Origin: Campylobacteraceae bacterium
Lineage (GTDB): Bacteria; Campylobacterota; Campylobacteria; Campylobacterales; Arcobacteraceae
Length of the DNA: 64,000 bases
Assembly (NCBI GenBank): GCA_013373175.1
Contig: JABXII010000007.1
Location: forward strand, 62,001 to 126,000
Reading direction: 5' to 3'
The notes under the pieces are model-generated. The model did not search any database, was not told the DNA's origin, and saw only the letters and a program-made list of their open reading frames with translations. Shown piece after piece: positions 43,462 through 52,953 of this stretch (within the stretch, counting starts at the first letter, position 1; every line of letters begins with the position of its first letter). Position numbers and translations under genes: made by a program.

Positions 43462-44208
43462 ATGGTTGATTATATTCTTTTAGAAAAATATGCAAAAGAC
43501 AAAAGTGTTCTTTTTGTAGAAGATGATAAAGATATTATAAAAGAGACAAGTGAATTATTAGAACTAATTTTTCCAAAAGTAGATGTTGCTTTTGATGGAG
43601 AAGAAGCCATTGAAAAATATAAAAACTACTACAAAGAAAATAACTCATATTATGATGTTGTGATTAGTGATATAAAAATGCCAAATAAAGATGGGATAGA
43701 ACTCACAAGAGAAGTTTATGATATAAATAAAGAACAACTTTTAATAATATTGTCTGCACATAGTGAATCAAGCTATTTACTAGAACTTGTAAACATTGGC
43801 ATCTCTCATTTTATAACTAAACCATTAAATTATGACTCTTTCGTTCATGTTCTTTATACAAAGCTAGAGGAACTGTATCAAAAGAGTAACAAAGACAATA
43901 GTATTAATAGTACTATTTTAACAATAAATGGTACTCTTACTTGGAATAAAGAAACAAAACAACTACTTAAAAATGAAGAGAGTATCAAACTTACAAAAAA
44001 AGAGATACTATTGTTAGAAGTACTTTTTAAGTATAGTGAAAAAACTCATACAATAGAAGAGCTAATCACCATTCTTTGGGCTAATGATGATGAAAAAACA
44101 CCTAGTGTTTCAAACTTAAAAAATATAATTTCAAGGCTTAGAAAAAAGGTTCCAGAACTAGATTTAGAAAATGTTTATGGGTTTGGATATCGAATTAATC
44201 TAAAATAA
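43462..44208 (+). CDS. OmpR-type response regulator
   Basis: A 248-residue regulator: receiver with VEDDKD, phosphoacceptor D70 in VISDIKMPNKDG and ITKPLN, then a winged-helix domain (LTKKEILLLEVLFKYSE, SNLKNIISRLRKK, YGFGYRINLK). TAGGAGC precedes the ATG. Probable partner of the divergent PAS kinase. Confidence 0.9.
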   Translation: MVDYILLEKYAKDKSVLFVEDDKDIIKETSELLELIFPKVDVAFDGEEAIEKYKNYYKENNSYYDVVISDIKMPNKDGIELTREVYDINKEQLLIILSAHSESSYLLELVNIGISHFITKPLNYDSFVHVLYTKLEELYQKSNKDNSINSTILTINGTLTWNKETKQLLKNEESIKLTKKEILLLEVLFKYSEKTHTIEELITILWANDDEKTPSVSNLKNIISRLRKKVPELDLENVYGFGYRINLK

Positions 44209-44262
44209 TGATACCTTTATAGTACTATTTATCACTATAATTTTTATAGTGGGAGGTGTATC

Positions 44263-44646
44263 ATGCTAAGTACATCACAAAACTATAAAAATTTTACTAT
44301 TCTGTACGTAGAAGATGAGAGTATTGTTAGATCTAATGTAGAGATTTGTTTAAACTACATTTTTAATGTAATAATTGCAGAAAATGGCAAAGTAGGTCTT
44401 GAAAAATTCAACAATGAAAAAATAGACTTAATTATTACAGATATCAATATGCCTCAAAAAGATGGAATAGCAATGCTAAAAGAGATAAGAGATGTTAACC
44501 CTCATATTCCATGCATCATAACTTCTGCTGTAGATATAGAAATAATCGAAAGAATTAAGAGCTTAGGTGTTAGTAAATGCATACCAAAACCTTTTGATAT
44601 GAAAGATTTACTTAATTGTAGTATGAAGGTATTAGATTCAATATAA
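44263..44646 (+). CDS. Single-domain (CheY-like) response regulator
   Basis: A 127-residue receiver with YVEDES, phosphoacceptor D60 in LIITDINMPQKDG, the Thr/Ser in IITSAVD and the lysine in CIPKPFD. There is no output domain, so it acts through protein contacts or as a phosphate relay. It lies 54 bp after the previous regulator and probably in the same transcript. Confidence 0.88.
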   Translation: MLSTSQNYKNFTILYVEDESIVRSNVEICLNYIFNVIIAENGKVGLEKFNNEKIDLIITDINMPQKDGIAMLKEIRDVNPHIPCIITSAVDIEIIERIKSLGVSKCIPKPFDMKDLLNCSMKVLDSI

Positions 44647-44657
44647 AAGGAGTCTAA

Positions 44658-44843
44658 ATGAAAAATCTTTTTTTAACAATTGTATCTTTTGTTTTTTGTT
44701 CTTTAATTTTTGTCTCTTGTGCAAGCAGTGAAGAAATCACAAGAGAAGAGTGTAAAGCTTTAGGACTAGAATTTAAAAAAGAAAAAGTCTTAAACTATAG
44801 AACTGGAAAATATGAAATTAGAAGTTTTTGTAAAGAAAACTAG
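44658..44843 (+). CDS. Small lipoprotein
   Basis: A 61-residue protein with a type II signal peptide and lipobox FVSC (Cys near residue 21), leaving a charged mature peptide of about 40 residues with three cysteines in all. It follows the CheY-like gene by 11 bp behind AAAGGAG and is closed by a terminator. Function unknown. Confidence 0.65.
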   Translation: MKNLFLTIVSFVFCSLIFVSCASSEEITREECKALGLEFKKEKVLNYRTGKYEIRSFCKEN

Positions 44844-44866
44844 AGTAGAAATACTCTAATTTTTTA
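44841..44866 (+). terminator. Rho-independent terminator after small lipoprotein gene
   Basis: TAGAGTA-GAAA-TACTCTA (44841-44858) is a 7-bp stem with a GAAA loop, then ATTTTTT. It begins at the lipoprotein stop codon. Confidence 0.75.
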
Positions 44867-45364
44867 GATAAAGTCATTTTTATAGTCTACATAACGTCCT
44901 GCATGTTTTATTAATTTTTCAACATCTTCATCAGTCAATTCTTTAACTACTTTTGCTGGACTTCCCATAATTAAACTTTTTGGAGGAAATTTTTTACCTG
45001 AAGTAACAAGAGAGTTTGCACCAACAATACTTCCTTCACCAATAACTGCATGGTCTAAGATAGTAGCACTCATCCCTATTAAACAGTTATCTTCGATTGT
45101 ACATCCATGAAGCATAACTTTATGTCCTATAGTTACATTGTCTCCTAGGATTGTTTCTGAATCTGTATCCATATGAATCATTGATAAATCTTGAACATTT
45201 GTATTATTACCAATTTTAATATTATTTATATCTCCTCTTAAAACACAACCAAACCAAACTGAAGAGTTTTCTCCTATTTCAACTTTTCCAATAACATCTG
45301 CACTTGGTGCAACCCATGCAGTAGGTGCAATTTTTGGATAATGTCCTTTAAACTTCAATAGCAT
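44864..45364 (-). CDS. Gamma-class carbonic anhydrase-like protein
   Basis: A 166-residue left-handed beta-helix protein with hexapeptide repeats; the three metal histidines are in SMIHMDT, IGHKVMLHGC. Other landmarks: SSVWFGCVLRGD and NVQDLS. I start at MLLKFKGHYP (45364), which has GGGAGAAT upstream, rather than six codons earlier. Catalysis of CO2 hydration or a non-catalytic family role (YrdA/CaiE) cannot be separated. Confidence 0.87.
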   Translation of the reverse strand: MLLKFKGHYPKIAPTAWVAPSADVIGKVEIGENSSVWFGCVLRGDINNIKIGNNTNVQDLSMIHMDTDSETILGDNVTIGHKVMLHGCTIEDNCLIGMSATILDHAVIGEGSIVGANSLVTSGKKFPPKSLIMGSPAKVVKELTDEDVEKLIKHAGRYVDYKNDFI

Positions 45365-45466
45365 ATAATTCTCCCTAATCATATATTGTAATGATAAATT
45401 ATAACTAGTGATATAAAAAAATTCAAGATATGTAGTTTAAAAAGTTTTGTATTTAAAAGAGTGGGT

Positions 45467-45497
45467 AAAAAAGTCAAGATTAGACCTTGACTTTTTT
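45467..45497. terminator. Terminator downstream of argG
   Basis: AAAAAAGTCAAG (45467-45478) and CTTGACTTTTTT (45486-45497) form a perfect 12-bp stem with a 7-nt loop; U-tracts exist in both directions. It ends 5 bp after the argG stop on the minus strand. Confidence 0.8.
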
Positions 45498-45502
45498 ATT
45501 TT

Positions 45503-46750
45503 TTATAAGTGGTAATATTTTTTGTTTTGACCTGAAATAATAAATCTTAATGCATTAAGTCTAATAAATCCTTCTGCATCTTTTTGATTATATACTTCAT
45601 CTTCTTCAAAAGTAGAGTGTGCTTCAGAGAATAGAGATTTTTCAGATTCTCTTCCAACAACAATAACATTTCCTTTGTAAAGTTTTAACTTAACAGTTCC
45701 CTCTACATTTTCTTGTGTTTTGTCAATTGCTGCTTGCATCATTTCTCTCTCAGGAGAGAACCAGTAACCTTGGTAGATTAACTTAGCATATTTAGGCATT
45801 AACTCATCTTTTAAGTGAGAAGCTTCTCTATCTAAAGTTATTGATTCAATTGCTCTATGAGCTTTTAGCATGATAGTTCCACCTGGAGTTTCATAACAAC
45901 CTCTTGCTTTCATACCAACATATCTATTTTCAACAATATCAATTCTTCCAATACCATGTTTATTTCCATAGTTATTTAAAGTCTCTAAGATAGTTGCTGG
46001 TGACATTTCTTTACCATTGATTGCAATAGGGTCACCATTTTTATATGAGATTGTGATATATTCTGCTTCATCAGGAGCTTCTTCTGGTGAATTTGTCCAT
46101 AACCACATATCTTCACTTGGTTCTGCATTTGGGTCTTCTAAAGATAAACCTTCATAAGAAATATGTAAAAGGTTTGCATCCATAGAGTATGGTGAAATTA
46201 TAGGATTTCCTTCTGCATCAATATGTTTTTTATCAATTTCAATTCCATTTTGTTTTGCATAAGCTAATAATTTTTCTCTTGAATTTAAATCCCATTCTCT
46301 CCAAGGAGCAATAACAGTAATATCTGGGTTTAATCCTAAGTAACCAAGTTCAAATCTTACTTGGTCATTTCCTTTACCTGTTGCACCATGAGATACTGCA
46401 TCTGCACCCATTTTTTCTGCAATTTCAATTTGCTTTTTAGCAATAAGAGGTCTAGCAATAGAAGTACCTAATAAATATTCACCTTCATAAATTGCATTTG
46501 CTCTAAACATTGGGAATACATAATCTTTAACAAACTCTTCTTTAATATCTAAAATAAAAATATTCTCTGGTTTAATTCCACAAGCAAGTGCTTTTTCTCT
46601 TGCTGGCTCAACTTCTTCACCTTGACCTAAATCAGCTGTAAAAGTTATAACTTCTGCGTTATACTCATCTTGTAGCCATTTTAATATAGTAGAAGTATCT
46701 AACCCACCACTGTAAGCTAATACTACTTTTTTAACATCTTTTTTGTTCAT
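45503..46750 (-). CDS. argG: Argininosuccinate synthase
   Basis: A 415-residue ArgG joining citrulline and aspartate with ATP. The PP-loop [29 protein letters not shown], the [14 protein letters not shown] block and [14 protein letters not shown] are all present. It stands alone with terminators on both sides; argF lies 17 kb away. Confidence 0.95.
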   Translation of the reverse strand: MNKKDVKKVVLAYSGGLDTSTILKWLQDEYNAEVITFTADLGQGEEVEPAREKALACGIKPENIFILDIKEEFVKDYVFPMFRANAIYEGEYLLGTSIARPLIAKKQIEIAEKMGADAVSHGATGKGNDQVRFELGYLGLNPDITVIAPWREWDLNSREKLLAYAKQNGIEIDKKHIDAEGNPIISPYSMDANLLHISYEGLSLEDPNAEPSEDMWLWTNSPEEAPDEAEYITISYKNGDPIAINGKEMSPATILETLNNYGNKHGIGRIDIVENRYVGMKARGCYETPGGTIMLKAHRAIESITLDREASHLKDELMPKYAKLIYQGYWFSPEREMMQAAIDKTQENVEGTVKLKLYKGNVIVVGRESEKSLFSEAHSTFEEDEVYNQKDAEGFIRLNALRFIISGQNKKYYHL

Positions 46751-46794
46751 AATATATCCTATGAAATGGTTATTTTAAAGAATATATTTTAACA

Positions 46795-46830
46795 AAAGAA
46801 AGCTATAAAATAGTTTATATAACTTTCTTT
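46795..46830 (-). terminator. Terminator downstream of the chemoreceptor gene
   Basis: On the minus strand AAAGAAAGTTATA pairs with TATAGCTTTCTTT (one G-U pair) across a 10-nt loop, then TTTTGTT. It lies between the chemoreceptor stop (46853) and argG. Confidence 0.65.
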
Positions 46831-46852
46831 TTTTTGTTATGTTATTTATTGT

Positions 46853-48289
46853 CTAAGCAGTATCTTTTCCAATAAATTCTTTTTCATTTGCTTCTGAAAC
46901 AATAAATTTAGCGATTTTATCTGTTTGTTGTGCTACAGTTTTAGTTTCATTAGCAATTGAAGCGTTTTGTTGTGTTTGTTGGTCAAGACTATTGATTGCA
47001 TCATTAATCTGAACAATTCCAGCTTCTTGTTCCTTTGAAGCAGATTCCACATTTGAAATAAGTTCAATTGTTTTAGTAATATTTTCATTAAGATAGTTAT
47101 ATCCTAAAATCATTTTATCTGAAATCACTTTTCCATTATTTGCTTTGTCTGTAGCTTTTTCAACTAAGTTTTTAATCTCTTTAGCTGCTTCAGCAGATCT
47201 AGATGCAAGATTTCTAACTTCTTGTGCAACAACTGCAAATCCTCTTCCTGCTTCACCAGCAGTAGCTGCTTCAACTGCTGCATTTAGTGAAAGAATATTT
47301 GTTTGGAATGCTATTTGGTCAATTACAGTAATTGCTTCATTTATAGCATTAACTTCATCATCAATTTCATTCATCGCAGTTGTCGTTTGTTGCGCTAAAT
47401 CTTTTCCTTCATTTGCCGAGACAGTAACTTGATTTGCAAATTCAGTCATTTTTATAACATTTTGCGTGTTTAATGAAATATTTGAGGTAATCTCTTCTAA
47501 AGCAGCAGCTGTTTCTTCTAATGATGCAGCAGCTTCATTTGAATTAGTATTTAAGCTATCAACATTTGCTAAAAGAACAGTTGAACTCTTTTCTAGTGTA
47601 AGTCCATTTTTTTTGTTATCTAATAACATTTTATTAATAACATCTGCTAAATTATTAAGTCCAATTGCTGTTTCACCTAAATTATCATCCTCTGTTATTT
47701 TGTATGTAAAGTCAAGGTTTTGATAAGAGATTAAAGCTTTTGTAATATTGTTTAAATCATTATCTACTTTAGAAGATACAATTTTAAACAGTTCATTGAT
47801 TCCATTTTTAAGTTCTTCAATAGCTGTATTTTTTGTACTTTCTTTTATAGTTTGATTCATATTACCTTCTTTTGCTACATCTATAGCATCTTTTACAGAA
47901 GTAATTACTCTTTTTGAATCAGTAATATCTTGAGCAAATTTAACTACTCTTATTACTACCCCTTTACTATTCTTTACAGGAGTATAAGAAGCTTGAATCC
48001 AGATTGAACTACCATCTTTTTTGAATCTTTCAAATTCATTAATATTTGATTTACCACTAGCTAAATCTTTCCAAAATTGTGAGTATTCAGCAGAATTTGC
48101 ATAATTTTTATCACAAAACATTCTGTGGTGTTTCCCTTCAATTTCATTTAAAGAGTACCCTAGAGCATTTAAAAAATTATTATTTGCATGAATAATTGTA
48201 CCATCAGGTTTAAAAGATATAATTGCATAGTTTTCTTCCATTGCAAGTAATCTCCCTGATTCTTCCTGTGTTTTTCCTAAATTAAACAT
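46853..48289 (-). CDS. Cytosolic PAS-containing chemoreceptor
   Basis: A 478-residue methyl-accepting protein with no membrane helix. An Aer-like PAS domain (about 15-130; [20 protein letters not shown]) precedes a coiled-coil signalling domain with the hairpin tip [20 protein letters not shown] and [15 protein letters not shown]. It likely reports redox or energy state to CheA. The ribosome site AGGGAGG is strong but sits in the loop of an AAGTAC/GTACTT inverted repeat. Confidence 0.9.
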   Translation of the reverse strand: MFNLGKTQEESGRLLAMEENYAIISFKPDGTIIHANNNFLNALGYSLNEIEGKHHRMFCDKNYANSAEYSQFWKDLASGKSNINEFERFKKDGSSIWIQASYTPVKNSKGVVIRVVKFAQDITDSKRVITSVKDAIDVAKEGNMNQTIKESTKNTAIEELKNGINELFKIVSSKVDNDLNNITKALISYQNLDFTYKITEDDNLGETAIGLNNLADVINKMLLDNKKNGLTLEKSSTVLLANVDSLNTNSNEAAASLEETAAALEEITSNISLNTQNVIKMTEFANQVTVSANEGKDLAQQTTTAMNEIDDEVNAINEAITVIDQIAFQTNILSLNAAVEAATAGEAGRGFAVVAQEVRNLASRSAEAAKEIKNLVEKATDKANNGKVISDKMILGYNYLNENITKTIELISNVESASKEQEAGIVQINDAINSLDQQTQQNASIANETKTVAQQTDKIAKFIVSEANEKEFIGKDTA

Positions 48290-48292
48290 AAT

Positions 48293-48314
48293 AAGTACCT
48301 CCCTTTAAGTACTT
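48293..48314 (-). promoter_or_regulatory. Inverted repeat enclosing the chemoreceptor ribosome site
   Basis: AAGTAC (48293-48298) and GTACTT (48309-48314) form a 6-bp stem; the Shine-Dalgarno AGGGAGG (minus strand, 48304-48298) lies in the loop and stem edge. Translation could be tuned by this structure, or the site may bind a protein. Confidence 0.4.
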
Positions 48315-48469
48315 GAAATATGTGATATTCAAATTTTATTTACTTATATTTCAATTGTTAAAAAAATTATAATAGAAGATAGTGTCTAGAAAGTATCATT
48401 TTTTTTTACTTTTATATTTTTTTAAAATTTATTTTCATTTGTAAAAAAGTGTTTTTAAATAGTTTTAGA

Positions 48470-48475
48470 TATAAT
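48470..48475 (+). promoter_or_regulatory. -10 element 7 nt before the S4-protein start (leaderless candidate)
   Basis: TATAAT ends 7 nt upstream of the ATG at 48483 and no Shine-Dalgarno is present, indicating a leaderless transcript for the operon's first gene. Confidence 0.45.
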
Positions 48476-48482
48476 TTATACT

Positions 48483-48734
48483 ATGAGAATAGATAAATAT
48501 TTAAATGCAGTTAATATAACAAAAAGAAGAGCAGTTGCTGAAGATATGCTTGAGCACAAAGTTGTCTTTATAAATGGACAGGTTGTTAAGAAAGCAAAAG
48601 AGGTAAAAGTTGGAGATACAATTGAAATAAAATATCTTGAAAGAACTGATAAATTTGAAGTTCTTCAAATACCAACTACAAAATCCACTCCAAAATCAAA
48701 AATGGATGAATATGTAAAAAGAGTGCAAGGATAA
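48483..48734 (+). CDS. S4-domain RNA-binding protein (HslR/RqcP-like)
   Basis: An 83-residue protein that is almost entirely an S4 domain: MRIDKYLNAVNITKRRAVAED, then HKVVFINGQVVKKAKEVKVGD. Relatives bind the 50S ribosome or stalled peptidyl-tRNA. It is first in an operon with trpD, tsaE and lptB and appears leaderless. Confidence 0.85.
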   Translation: MRIDKYLNAVNITKRRAVAEDMLEHKVVFINGQVVKKAKEVKVGDTIEIKYLERTDKFEVLQIPTTKSTPKSKMDEYVKRVQG

Positions 48735-48738
48735 GAGT

Positions 48739-49722
48739 ATGTTTAATATGGCAAAATTAAAATTTGATGATATTTTTGAAAATAAATTACCCGAAGAAGA
48801 AGTTAGAGAATATTTAATTGAATTATATAAAAGAGGGGAAACTGCTGCTGAAATTGCAGGCGCTGCAAGTGCTATGAGGGACCATTTAATTCCATTACCT
48901 GTACATTATAGTTTAAAAGAAAAAATAATTGATAATTGCGGGACAGGTGGGGATAAATCAAATTCATTCAATATCTCAACTACTGTTTCAATTCTTTTGT
49001 CTGCATGCGGGTGTTATGTTGCAAAACATGGAAATAGAAGTATTACAAGTAAAAGTGGTAGTGCAGATATGTTAGAAGCGCTTGGATTAAATTTAAATCA
49101 TTCTTTAGAAAATACAGCAAAGATGTTAGAAGACACTGGTTTTTGCTTTATGTTTGCACAAAATCATCATCCTGCAATGAAATATGTTATGCCAATTAGA
49201 AGATCAATTCCACACAGAACAATATTTAATATTTTAGGACCTTTAGCTAATCCTGCTACTGTATCAAAACAATTGATAGGGGTATTTAGTGATTCTTATA
49301 TTAATAAAATGATTACGGCACTTACTTTATTAGATACAAATAGAGCGATGGTTGTAAGTTCAAAAGATGGGATGGATGAAATATCTATAAGTGATATAAC
49401 TTATGCAACTAGTTTAATCAATCAAAGAACTAGTGACTTTATTATAGACCCACAAGAATATGGAATAAAGTTATCTCCTAAAGAAGCAATCTTAGGTGGA
49501 GATGCAGTTGATAATGCAAAGATTACAAAAGCAATATTATCTAATGAAGAAGAGGGTGCAAAACTTGATATCGTCTTATTAAATGCAGCAGCAGCACTAG
49601 AAGTAGATGGAAAAGCAAGAGATATAAAAGAAGGTATAGAGATTGCAAAAGAGACTATTCAAAGTGGTAAAGCAAAAACTAAATTAGACCAAATCATTGA
49701 TGCCTCTTTAAAATTAAACTAG
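48739..49722 (+). CDS. trpD: Anthranilate phosphoribosyltransferase
   Basis: A 327-residue TrpD. Key motifs: the PRPP loop DNCGTGGDKSNSFN, KHGNRSITSKSGSADMLEALG, and FNILGPLANP. It adds the phosphoribosyl group to anthranilate in tryptophan synthesis. It lies 4 bp after the S4 gene and far from trpB. Confidence 0.93.
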   Translation: MFNMAKLKFDDIFENKLPEEEVREYLIELYKRGETAAEIAGAASAMRDHLIPLPVHYSLKEKIIDNCGTGGDKSNSFNISTTVSILLSACGCYVAKHGNRSITSKSGSADMLEALGLNLNHSLENTAKMLEDTGFCFMFAQNHHPAMKYVMPIRRSIPHRTIFNILGPLANPATVSKQLIGVFSDSYINKMITALTLLDTNRAMVVSSKDGMDEISISDITYATSLINQRTSDFIIDPQEYGIKLSPKEAILGGDAVDNAKITKAILSNEEEGAKLDIVLLNAAAALEVDGKARDIKEGIEIAKETIQSGKAKTKLDQIIDASLKLN

Positions 49723-49731
49723 GTAAGAGTA

Positions 49732-50142
49732 TTGATTTTAGCTTTAAATGAAATTGATAAAATAGTAAAAAAAGTCTCTTTATCAACAAAGTCTAAACAA
49801 GACAATTGTGTTGTTATTTTAAGAGGTGATTTAGCAAGTGGTAAAACTACTTTTGTAAAACATTTTGTAAAGAGTTTAGGTTTGGATGATGTTGTTAACT
49901 CTCCAACATTTTCTTTACAATCAATATATTCAGAAAAAGTTTTTCATTATGATGTTTATAATAAAAGTTTAGAAGAGTTTATCTCTTTAGGTTTATTAGA
50001 AGAGTTTGAAAAAGAGGGCATTCACTTTGTTGAGTGGGGGGATGAACGTTTAGAAGAACTATTAAAATCATATGGCTTTGAAGTACTAGTGTTAAATATA
50101 AAAAAAGAAGATGATAAAAGGCAATATATTATAAATGAGTAA
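49732..50142 (+). CDS. tsaE: tRNA threonylcarbamoyladenosine biosynthesis ATPase TsaE
   Basis: A 136-residue TsaE starting at TTG 49732 with GGTAAGAG upstream. The P-loop is LRGDLASGKTTFVKHF, followed by SPTFSLQSIY, HYDVYN and FVEWGD. It powers the TsaB-TsaD complex that makes t6A37 in tRNA. It overlaps lptB by 8 bp. Confidence 0.92.
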   Translation: MILALNEIDKIVKKVSLSTKSKQDNCVVILRGDLASGKTTFVKHFVKSLGLDDVVNSPTFSLQSIYSEKVFHYDVYNKSLEEFISLGLLEEFEKEGIHFVEWGDERLEELLKSYGFEVLVLNIKKEDDKRQYIINE

Positions 50143-50857
50143 ATTAAGAATTGAAGATATTAAAAAAAGTATCAAAAAAACACAAATATTACATGGAATC
50201 TCACTGGAAGTAAATGCAGGAGAAATCGTAGGTTTATTAGGGCCAAATGGTGCAGGTAAAACAACTACTTTTTATACTGTTTGTGGATTAGTTGCTCCAA
50301 CTAGTGGAAAAGTATTTTTTGATGAAGAAGAGATTACAAAACTTCCTTTACATAAAAGAGCATTAAAAGGAATAGGGTATTTACCTCAAGAGTCATCTAT
50401 TTTTAAAGATTTGAGTGTTGAAGAAAATCTTTTACTAGCTGCAGAAATTATCACTAAAGATAAAGAAGAACAAAGAAAAAGAGTAGAAGATTTACTAGAA
50501 GTATTTAATATTGAGCCAATTAGACAAAGAAAAGGAATCTCTTTATCTGGTGGAGAAAGAAGAAGAACTGAAATTGCAAGAGCTTTAGTATCAAAACCAA
50601 AGTTTTTACTTCTTGATGAACCTTTTGCGGGTGTTGATCCAATTGCTGTTAAAGATATCCAAGAGATTATAAACGAACTTACTAGATTTGGTATTGGTAT
50701 TTTAATTACAGACCACAATGTAAGAGAAACTTTACAGATTTGTCATAGAGCTTATGTTATGAAAAATGGTTCATTATTAGCTTCAGGAAAAGCAGATGAT
50801 ATAAAAAGTGATGGTAGTGTAAGAGAACACTATTTAGGAGAGAGTTTTAGTTTTTAA
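50135..50857 (+). CDS. lptB: LPS export ABC transporter ATPase
   Basis: A 240-residue ATPase: Walker A GLLGPNGAGKTTTF, Q-loop LPQESSIF, signature LSGGERRRTEIARAL, Walker B FLLLDEPFAGVDP, H-loop ITDHNVRE. These match LptB of the LptBFGC machine that extracts LPS from the inner membrane. Last gene of its operon; its stop overlaps the convergent GGDEF gene by 4 bp. Confidence 0.93.
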   Translation: MSKLRIEDIKKSIKKTQILHGISLEVNAGEIVGLLGPNGAGKTTTFYTVCGLVAPTSGKVFFDEEEITKLPLHKRALKGIGYLPQESSIFKDLSVEENLLLAAEIITKDKEEQRKRVEDLLEVFNIEPIRQRKGISLSGGERRRTEIARALVSKPKFLLLDEPFAGVDPIAVKDIQEIINELTRFGIGILITDHNVRETLQICHRAYVMKNGSLLASGKADDIKSDGSVREHYLGESFSF

Positions 50858-52170
50858 AAAACTACAACTCTATTTTTACCTTCTTTTTTAGCTTTGTATA
50901 AAGCATCATCTGCTTTTTTTAAAGTAGATACTTCATCATCATCTTCTTTGAATCTTGTAACACCAAAGCTTGCTGTTATTTGTCTTGGTACATCATCTTT
51001 TTTATAGTTTTCTATTGCTTTTCTAATCTTCTCAGCAACTTTCTTTGCACCATTTTCATCTGTTTGAGGTAGTAATACTAAAAACTCTTCTCCTCCCCAT
51101 CTTGCAACGCAATCATGTTCTCTGATACTTTCAAGTAAAACTTTTGCAATTACTCTTAGTATTTCATCCCCTACATTATGACCAAAATCATCATTAATAT
51201 TTTTAAAGTCATCAATGTCAAAAATAATCAAAGACAAGTTGTTTTTATATCTTTTTTCTCTTTTTATCTCTTTTTTGAAAATTTCATTAAATTTTTGTCT
51301 ATTGAAAAGACCTGTTAATTGGTCATGATTTGCTTGATATTCTAAAAGGTTAGATTTCTCTTTTAATTCTGTAATATCAGTAAAAGAGATAACATAGTGT
51401 TCTCCTTTTTGCTCATAATCATCTATATTAATAGTAAATACTCTATCTTCACCATTTTTATTTTCTATTTTTACAGTTCTATCTATTTCGCTTAGTTTAG
51501 AAAGTTTACTTATCCAATTTTTACTATCTTCAAAGATGTTTTTATTTAAAAGAGTGCTATCTTGTTTTAGTACATCAAGTATAGAGTTATATTTTTCTAA
51601 AAACTCTTCTAAACTTTTAACTTCAAAGTATTCAAAGAATCTTTTATTAGCATCAATTGGATTTTCTAAGTCAGTTAAAATTACCATATTATCTTGCGCA
51701 TCAAGAATAGATTTAGTTTGATTTACTGCTTCTTCAACCTTATTTGCTAGTGTTAAATTAACATGTTCAAGTTTTTTTCTTAAGAAGATTGGTTCTACTG
51801 CTTTTATCATACTTTCAATTAGATGATACAAATCAATTGGCTTCATAGCATAAGCACTAACTTTTACATCAATGGCTTTTTTAAGAAAGTCTGGGTCACT
51901 GTGGGCACTAGTTATTACAATTGGAATCTCATCATCAGTTTTTCTAATTTCAGAGCACATTTCAAGACCACCCATTTTAGGCATGTTAATATCTGTTAAA
52001 ATTAAATTAATCTCTTTATTCTCTTGAAATTTTTCTAAACCCTCTTTACCATTTTTTGCTGTTACTACACTATTTACTATTGTACTAATTGTCTTACTTG
52101 TAAACTCTCTTACATCATCTTCATCTTCAACGTATAAAACATTAATATCTTTTAATATGTCTTTATTCAT
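50854..52170 (-). CDS. Response-regulator diguanylate cyclase
   Basis: A 438-residue protein: receiver with YVEDEDD and phosphoacceptor D60 in LILTDINMPKMGG; a PAS-like domain (about 150-265); and a GGDEF domain with intact RWGGEEFLVLLP. The inhibitory I-site REHD lies five residues before the A-site. It should be an active, feedback-inhibited c-di-GMP synthase, unlike the two degenerate proteins at 29-31 kb. It starts in a group with kdsB and a kinase. Confidence 0.92.
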   Translation of the reverse strand: MNKDILKDINVLYVEDEDDVREFTSKTISTIVNSVVTAKNGKEGLEKFQENKEINLILTDINMPKMGGLEMCSEIRKTDDEIPIVITSAHSDPDFLKKAIDVKVSAYAMKPIDLYHLIESMIKAVEPIFLRKKLEHVNLTLANKVEEAVNQTKSILDAQDNMVILTDLENPIDANKRFFEYFEVKSLEEFLEKYNSILDVLKQDSTLLNKNIFEDSKNWISKLSKLSEIDRTVKIENKNGEDRVFTINIDDYEQKGEHYVISFTDITELKEKSNLLEYQANHDQLTGLFNRQKFNEIFKKEIKREKRYKNNLSLIIFDIDDFKNINDDFGHNVGDEILRVIAKVLLESIREHDCVARWGGEEFLVLLPQTDENGAKKVAEKIRKAIENYKKDDVPRQITASFGVTRFKEDDDEVSTLKKADDALYKAKKEGKNRVVVF

Positions 52171-52227
52171 AAATAGTGCCTTTAACTTTAATAAACTTTA
52201 TATTATCATGTTACATTATATCAGAAT

Positions 52228-52953
52228 TTACTTATCAAAAATTTTAAGGGCATTCTTTAAATCTTCTTGGGTATCTATACCAAATGATTTTGATTGAACT
52301 TCTACCATTGCTATTTTATGACCATTGTCTATTGCTCTTAATTGTTCTAATTTTTCTATATTTTCTAAAGTAGAAGAGTTTAGACTACAAAATGAATTTA
52401 ATGATTTTTTGGTAAATCCATAAATACCTAAGTGTCCATAATATTGAGAATTTTCATAATGATCTCTATGATATGGTACTTTTGCTCTTGAAAAATAAAT
52501 GGCATTTTTATGCTCATCTAAAACAACTTTTACATGATTTGGGTCATCTGCTAATTCAGAAGATATTTTCTTATAGCATGATGTTATCATTACATCTTCA
52601 TTTTCTTCTTTTACTTTTTCTACTCTATTTATAACAGCTTTTATAACATCCTCTTCAATAAATGGTTCATCAGCTTGTACATTAACAATAACTTCATCTT
52701 CTTTTAAATTCAGTTTGTTAACTGCTTCATTTATTCTGTCTGTTCCACTTTGATGTTCACTTGATGTCATAACTGCATCAAAACCGTGTTCTTTTGCTAA
52801 ATCAATAACTTCTTGTGAATCTGTTGCTATTACTACTTTATCTAAAGAACTAACTTGTTTTGCTGTTCTTATAACCATTGGTAAACCTAATATATCAACT
52901 AATATTTTATTTTCAAATCTACTTGAATTAAGTCTTGCTGGTATTATAATCAT
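52228..52953 (-). CDS. kdsB: CMP-KDO synthetase
   Basis: A 241-residue 3-deoxy-manno-octulosonate cytidylyltransferase: IIPARLNSSRFENKIL, GLPMVIRTA, VNVQADEPFIEEDVI and YFSRAKVPYHRD. It activates KDO for LPS core synthesis. It overlaps the upstream kinase gene by 4 bp on the same strand. Confidence 0.94.
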   Translation of the reverse strand: MIIIPARLNSSRFENKILVDILGLPMVIRTAKQVSSLDKVVIATDSQEVIDLAKEHGFDAVMTSSEHQSGTDRINEAVNKLNLKEDEVIVNVQADEPFIEEDVIKAVINRVEKVKEENEDVMITSCYKKISSELADDPNHVKVVLDEHKNAIYFSRAKVPYHRDHYENSQYYGHLGIYGFTKKSLNSFCSLNSSTLENIEKLEQLRAIDNGHKIAMVEVQSKSFGIDTQEDLKNALKIFDK

